This document shows positions 4,813 to 7,071 of a stretch of 7,071 nt of DNA, one piece after another. The position numbers and the translations under genes are program-made. The DNA comes from PALSA-1336 sp038203095 (GTDB taxonomy: Bacteria > Patescibacteriota > Doudnabacteria > UBA920): the NCBI GenBank assembly GCA_038203095.1, contig JBBREH010000048.1, positions 1 to 7,071 on the forward strand, written 5' to 3'. Below the pieces are notes generated by a model that did not search any database, had not been told where the DNA came from, and saw only the letters and a list, made by a program, of their open reading frames with translations. Positions within the stretch are counted from its first letter, which is position 1; each line of letters opens with the position of its first letter.

Positions 4813-5859
4813 ATGAATAAACAAATTTCGATCAACAAGCTGTTGATAGTTGGCAGTGTGGCATACGATAGCATTCAAACACCGCTTAGTAAGGTAAATA
4901 AAACCCTGGGCGGAAGCGGGAGTTATTTTAGCCTGGCCGCGAGTTATTTTACCAGGCCTTCGCTGGTTGCGGTAGTTGGTGATGATTTTAAATCGGCTGA
5001 TGTAAAAGTCTTGGCTAATCGTAAAATTGATATCTCCGGTCTTAAAAAGGCCAAAGGAAAAACTTTTCACTGGGCAGGCAAATATCATTATGATTTAAAC
5101 TCTCGCGACACGCTAAAAACCAAACTCGGCGTGTTTGCCAATTTTAAACCCATTCTCTCCCCTGCCCACCAACAGGCGGAATACGTTTTTTTGGGAAACA
5201 TCCACCCGTCTTTACAACTTGACGTTTTAGGGCAAATTAAATCCGCCGCCCGGCGGACCAAATTCGTGGGGCTGGACACTATGAATTACTGGATAGAATC
5301 TGCCCCTGCTGAATTAGCTAATATTTTGGGCAAGGTGGATATTTTAATTATTAATGACAGTGAAGCTCGGGAACTGACTAAAGAACATAATATTGTTAAG
5401 GCGGCGGGGAAAATTTTAAAACAGATGTCGTCACCCTCCCCTAACCCCTCCCATCAAGGGAGGGGAAATAAAGTCCTGATAATAAAACGCGGGGAATATG
5501 GGCTTTTAATGTTCAGCCACAAGCGTAGCGTGCCGATTTATCGGCTTTCCAAAAATGCCGAAAAATTAGCACACTACACATCAAAAAATCTTCAAATTTT
5601 CACCCTCCCCGGCTACCCGCTAGAAGACGTAAACGACCCCACAGGCGCAGGCGACTCCTTTGCCGGCGGATTTATGGGCTACCTGGCAAAGACCGACAAT
5701 ACATCGTGGACTAATTTAAAACGCGCCTGCGTCGCCGGCTCCGTAATGGCCAGCTTTTGCGTAGAAAGTTTGGGGGTAAAAAGACTGCTAAATATTTCAA
5801 GAACCGATATATCCAAACGCTTAAAAGATTTTAAAGAGCTGACGGATTTTGAGGTATAG
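4813..5859 (+). CDS. PfkB/ribokinase-family sugar kinase with two in-frame insertions
   Basis: A 348-residue PfkB-family kinase that should phosphorylate a sugar or nucleoside hydroxyl with ATP. It shows the N-terminal KLLIVGSVAYDSI strand, the substrate-site GGSGSYFSLA (33-42), DTMNYWIES, a VDILIINDSEARELT strand, and the ATP-site signature DPTGAGDSFAGG (275-286) with D281 as the catalytic base. The HWAGKYHYDLN and NIHPSLQLDVL segments match an uncharacterised subfamily that I recall at about 300-310 residues; the substrate is unknown. The surplus is explained by two segments. Residues 206-219 (SSPSPNPSHQGRGN) are a translated GC-rich palindromic repeat. Residues about 237-259 begin with a second palindrome. 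Both fall between core strands, so the enzyme may still fold. The gene ends in TAG; the start lacks a Shine-Dalgarno site. Confidence 0.9.
   Translation: MNKQISINKLLIVGSVAYDSIQTPLSKVNKTLGGSGSYFSLAASYFTRPSLVAVVGDDFKSADVKVLANRKIDISGLKKAKGKTFHWAGKYHYDLNSRDTLKTKLGVFANFKPILSPAHQQAEYVFLGNIHPSLQLDVLGQIKSAARRTKFVGLDTMNYWIESAPAELANILGKVDILIINDSEARELTKEHNIVKAAGKILKQMSSPSPNPSHQGRGNKVLIIKRGEYGLLMFSHKRSVPIYRLSKNAEKLAHYTSKNLQIFTLPGYPLEDVNDPTGAGDSFAGGFMGYLAKTDNTSWTNLKRACVAGSVMASFCVESLGVKRLLNISRTDISKRLKDFKELTDFEV
5431..5466 (+). repeat. GC-rich REP-like palindrome inserted in frame in the kinase gene
   Basis: CCCCTCCC (5445-5452) and GGGAGGGG (5458-5465) form a perfect 8-bp stem with an ATCAA loop, preceded by CACCCTCCCCTAA. 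The layout resembles widespread repeats of the form CCCTAACCCTCTCCC...GGGAGAGGG. It contrasts sharply with the AT-rich surroundings. It is translated without a stop as S-P-S-P-N-P-S-H-Q-G-R-G, at a point where the kinase family needs no residues. Confidence 0.7.
5523..5548 (+). repeat. Second palindrome inside the kinase gene
   Basis: GCCGAT (5532-5537) and ATCGGC (5540-5545) are perfect inverted arms around TT, preceded by GCGTAGCGT. The palindrome starts a stretch of about 23 codons (residues about 237-259) that has no counterpart in the kinase fold as I know it. It looks like a second inserted repeat of a different family, followed by AT-rich filler. Weaker than the GC-rich copy, since a 6-bp palindrome can occur by chance. 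Confidence 0.4.
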
Positions 5860-5875
5860 GCTTTTTATGCGGAGC

Positions 5876-5914
5876 TCTCCCCTCTTGAGGGGAGATGCCC
5901 AAAGGGCAGAGAGG
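5876..5914 (+). repeat. GC-rich double-hairpin repeat upstream of DUF559
   Basis: Two adjacent hairpins are visible. The first pairs TCTCCCCTC (5876-5884) with GAGGGGAGA (5887-5895). The second pairs TGCCC (5896-5900) with GGGCA (5904-5908) around AAA. GAGAGG follows at 5909-5914 and can alternatively pair with CTCTC at 5875-5879. It shares CCCCTC/GAGGGG character with the copy inside the kinase gene but is a distinct type with a second stem. It lies 16 bp after the kinase stop. It is not a normal terminator because no T tract follows. Its GAGAGG lies 7 nt before the DUF559 ATG, in Shine-Dalgarno position. Confidence 0.7.
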
Positions 5915-5921
5915 TTGCAGT

Positions 5922-6053
5922 ATGAATAAACAAATTACCCCCGAACCATTTTTAACAAACTCCCGAAGCCTAAGAAAAAGCCAAACCCCCTGGGAAGCCA
6001 AACTCTGGGCACGGCTCCGGGGAGGCAAATTTTATAGTTTAAAATTGAGATAA
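5922..6053 (+). pseudogene. DUF559 domain gene, 5' fragment cut off by an IS element
   Basis: The 43-residue frame reads MNKQITPEPFLTNSRSLRKS, then QTPWEAKLWARLRGGKFYSL and KLR before TAA. The LRKSQTPWEAKLWARLR block followed by KFYSLKLR is the N-terminal signature of DUF559 proteins (typically L-R-K-x-x-T-x-A-E-x-x-L-W...L-R...F-R-R-Q), a family of about 110-130 residues with a Vsr/restriction-endonuclease-like fold. Everything after the first helix pair, including the catalytic acidic residues, is absent. The break coincides with the left end of the insertion sequence, whose inverted repeat contributes the TAA stop. The start sits 7 nt after GAGAGG of the upstream repeat. The base composition is more GC-rich than the neighbouring genes. 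The fragment cannot be an active nuclease. Confidence 0.7.
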
Positions 6054-6072
6054 TACTTAAAATTAGCGCTTA
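6050..6072 (+). repeat. Left terminal inverted repeat of the IS
   Basis: ATAATACTTAA and the following AATTAGCGCTTA match the reverse complement of the right end at 19 of 23 positions, with the outer 11 bases identical. The outermost bases may extend to 6047. It overlaps the stop codon of the truncated DUF559 frame. Confidence 0.7.
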
Positions 6073-6123
6073 AATTTGTTAATTAGTGGCATACTTAAGG
6101 TAAATTATTAACATAAATTAACT

Positions 6124-7055
6124 ATGCCATTTAAAAAAAGTGTAAATACTGCGGTTCCTATGAAGTTATTTGTAAGGGAAAGCAATTAAACCTCCAAAGA
6201 TACCAGTGTAAAGTCTGTAAGAAAAATTTTCAAAGTAGCAGAAGAAGAAATAGGCCTGTAAAAAAATTATTTAAAGAATATGTTTGGGGCAGACAAACAA
6301 CAATTCAATTAGCTGCTAAATATCACAGGAGCATCGATTGGGTAAGAAGATATCTTGAGCGGGCCAATCCTCAAGGCTGTTACTTGCACCCGCAACCGAT
6401 TGTGGTCGCCGCCGATGTAGTGTTCTGGGGCAGAGAGTATGGAGTGGTGGTATTCCGCGATGTTGATGCCAAACGCAATTTGTATTGGTGGGAGTTAACT
6501 AAGGAAACGGGAGAAGCCTATCGTATCGGCAGAGAATGTCTGGAAGAGCTGGGTTTTACCTTTGATGCCATTGTTTTAGACGGCAGGCCGGGGATAAAAC
6601 AGGTGTTTGAGGGTATCCCGACTCAACATTGTCAGTTCCACCAAATTAAGACTGTAAACAAATATTTGACCCGAAGGCCAAAATTACAAGCCGCAAGAGA
6701 ATTGCGAACCATAGCCTTAGCCTTAACCGAAGTTAACGAAGAATATTTTACCACCTTACTTAATCAGTGGCACGAAAAATGGAAAGACTTTTTAAAAGAA
6801 CGAACTGATAACCCAATTACCAAAAAATGGTTTTATACCCATAAACGAATTAGGTCTGCCTACCGAAGCTTAAACACTAACCTGCGTTACCTGTTTACTT
6901 ACCAGAAATACCCGGAGCTACATATTCCCAATACTACCAATTCCTTGGACGGCAGTTTTAGTCACTTGAAAGATTTATTGAGAATCCATCGAGGACTAAA
7001 AAGGCATCGACGATACAAACTCATCCAGGAGATTTTAGCAAATCCTAAGCACTAG
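6124..7055 (+). CDS. Zinc-ribbon IS256/MULE-like transposase, frameshift at an A7 run
   Basis: The product would catalyse cut-and-paste or copy-out transposition of this IS. ATG 6124 reads M-P-F-K-K in one frame. After seven A (6133-6139) the homologous sequence continues in the -1 frame to TAG 7055, for about 310 residues in total. In that combined numbering there is a zinc ribbon C7-x2-C10...C29-x2-C32, then a helix-turn-helix-like YVWGRQTTIQLAAKYHRSID. The RNase H-like core has D98 (VVAADVVFWG), D153 (AIVLDGRPG), C170-Q-F-H173 and the NSLDGSFSHLKD block (D276). The -1 frame has no ATG or GTG before a TTG at 6384, which would remove the zinc ribbon and the helix-turn-helix. Either programmed slippage makes the full protein or the copy is damaged. 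The family resembles the IS256 variant with Zn-binding transposase. Confidence 0.75.
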
Positions 7056-7068
7056 AATTAAGTATTAT
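7046..7068 (-). repeat. Right terminal inverted repeat of the IS
   Basis: This is the inverted partner of the left repeat (19 of 23 positions). It overlaps the last codons and the TAG stop of the transposase gene. Only three further bases remain in the window, so the precise tip of the element is not defined. Confidence 0.7.
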
Positions 7069-7071
7069 ACC

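Larger units (their letters stand above)
6047..7071 (+). mobile_element. Insertion sequence, IS256/MULE-like with zinc-ribbon transposase
   Basis: An approximately 1.02-kb element bounded by related inverted repeats, containing a single transposase gene that fills almost its whole length. The right repeat ends at or within a few bases of the window edge, so the exact right boundary and any target-site duplication cannot be seen. The left end lies inside the DUF559 gene. The octamer ATACTTAA of the left terminus recurs at 6091-6098 inside the element, which could be a second transposase-binding site. Confidence 0.75.

Noticed and set aside
5876..5914. Terminator for the kinase gene
   Set aside because: The hairpins are strong but no T tract follows, and the two-stem layout plus similarity to the copy inside the kinase gene favours a dispersed repeat.
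5831..6028. Minus-strand 65-codon frame across the repeat and DUF559
   Set aside because: It reads through the repeat hairpins, and the plus strand of the same segment carries a recognisable DUF559 start.
1580..7055. Genome-wide recoding of TAG or TGA
   Set aside because: TGA ends the response regulator at 814 and the restored membrane frame at 1388. TAG ends the DUF2231, kinase and transposase genes at natural family ends. Both behave as true stops.
1..7071. CRISPR array or tandem repeat array
   Set aside because: No set of regularly spaced direct repeats was found. The repeats here are isolated palindromes and IS ends.

Overview
The window is AT-rich and compact. It looks like chromosomal DNA from a small-genome, uncultivated bacterium, most likely a member of the Candidate Phyla Radiation (Patescibacteria). 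Clues are a stand-alone CheY-like receiver overlapping tiny DUF genes, a 5' fragment starting MKIYLAGSVPKG of a type I recall from such genomes, an archaeal-type PEP carboxylase, -10 boxes abutting start codons, and few Shine-Dalgarno sites. This lineage call is inference.

Left edge (1-351): gene debris. A plus-strand C-terminus runs in from outside and converges on a 38-residue minus-strand fragment of a nucleoside 2-deoxyribosyltransferase-like gene. Next (352-1203, minus) is a tightly overlapping operon of a receiver-only response regulator, a DUF4258 protein and a DUF2283 protein. A plus-strand tRNA-Gly(CCC) with an unusual T-loop follows (1259-1332). Then comes a minus-strand polytopic membrane protein interrupted by an in-frame amber codon (1388-2161), and a DUF2231 four-helix membrane protein (2307-2855).

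Centre (2862-4760): DUF2231 and the archaeal-type PEP carboxylase gene (ppcA) are divergent. They share a 170-bp spacer holding a large imperfect inverted repeat built from ATACG/CGTAT boxes. A 54-codon unknown ORF follows ppcA by 4 bp, and a rho-independent terminator closes the unit.

Right part (4796-7071): a PfkB-family sugar kinase gene carries two apparent in-frame insertions, each containing a palindrome. A related GC-rich palindromic repeat lies just downstream and appears to supply the Shine-Dalgarno sequence of a DUF559 (Vsr-like nuclease fold) gene. That gene is cut off by an insertion sequence which fills the rest of the window. The IS encodes a zinc-ribbon, IS256/MULE-like transposase whose reading frame shifts at a run of seven A. 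Its right inverted repeat ends almost at the window edge, so the missing half of DUF559 may lie just outside.

The main theme is a small genome in which palindromic repeats, a DUF559 gene and an IS element have reshaped genes. The candidate new system is the pairing of DUF559 with GC-rich palindromic repeats that can insert in frame into host genes.
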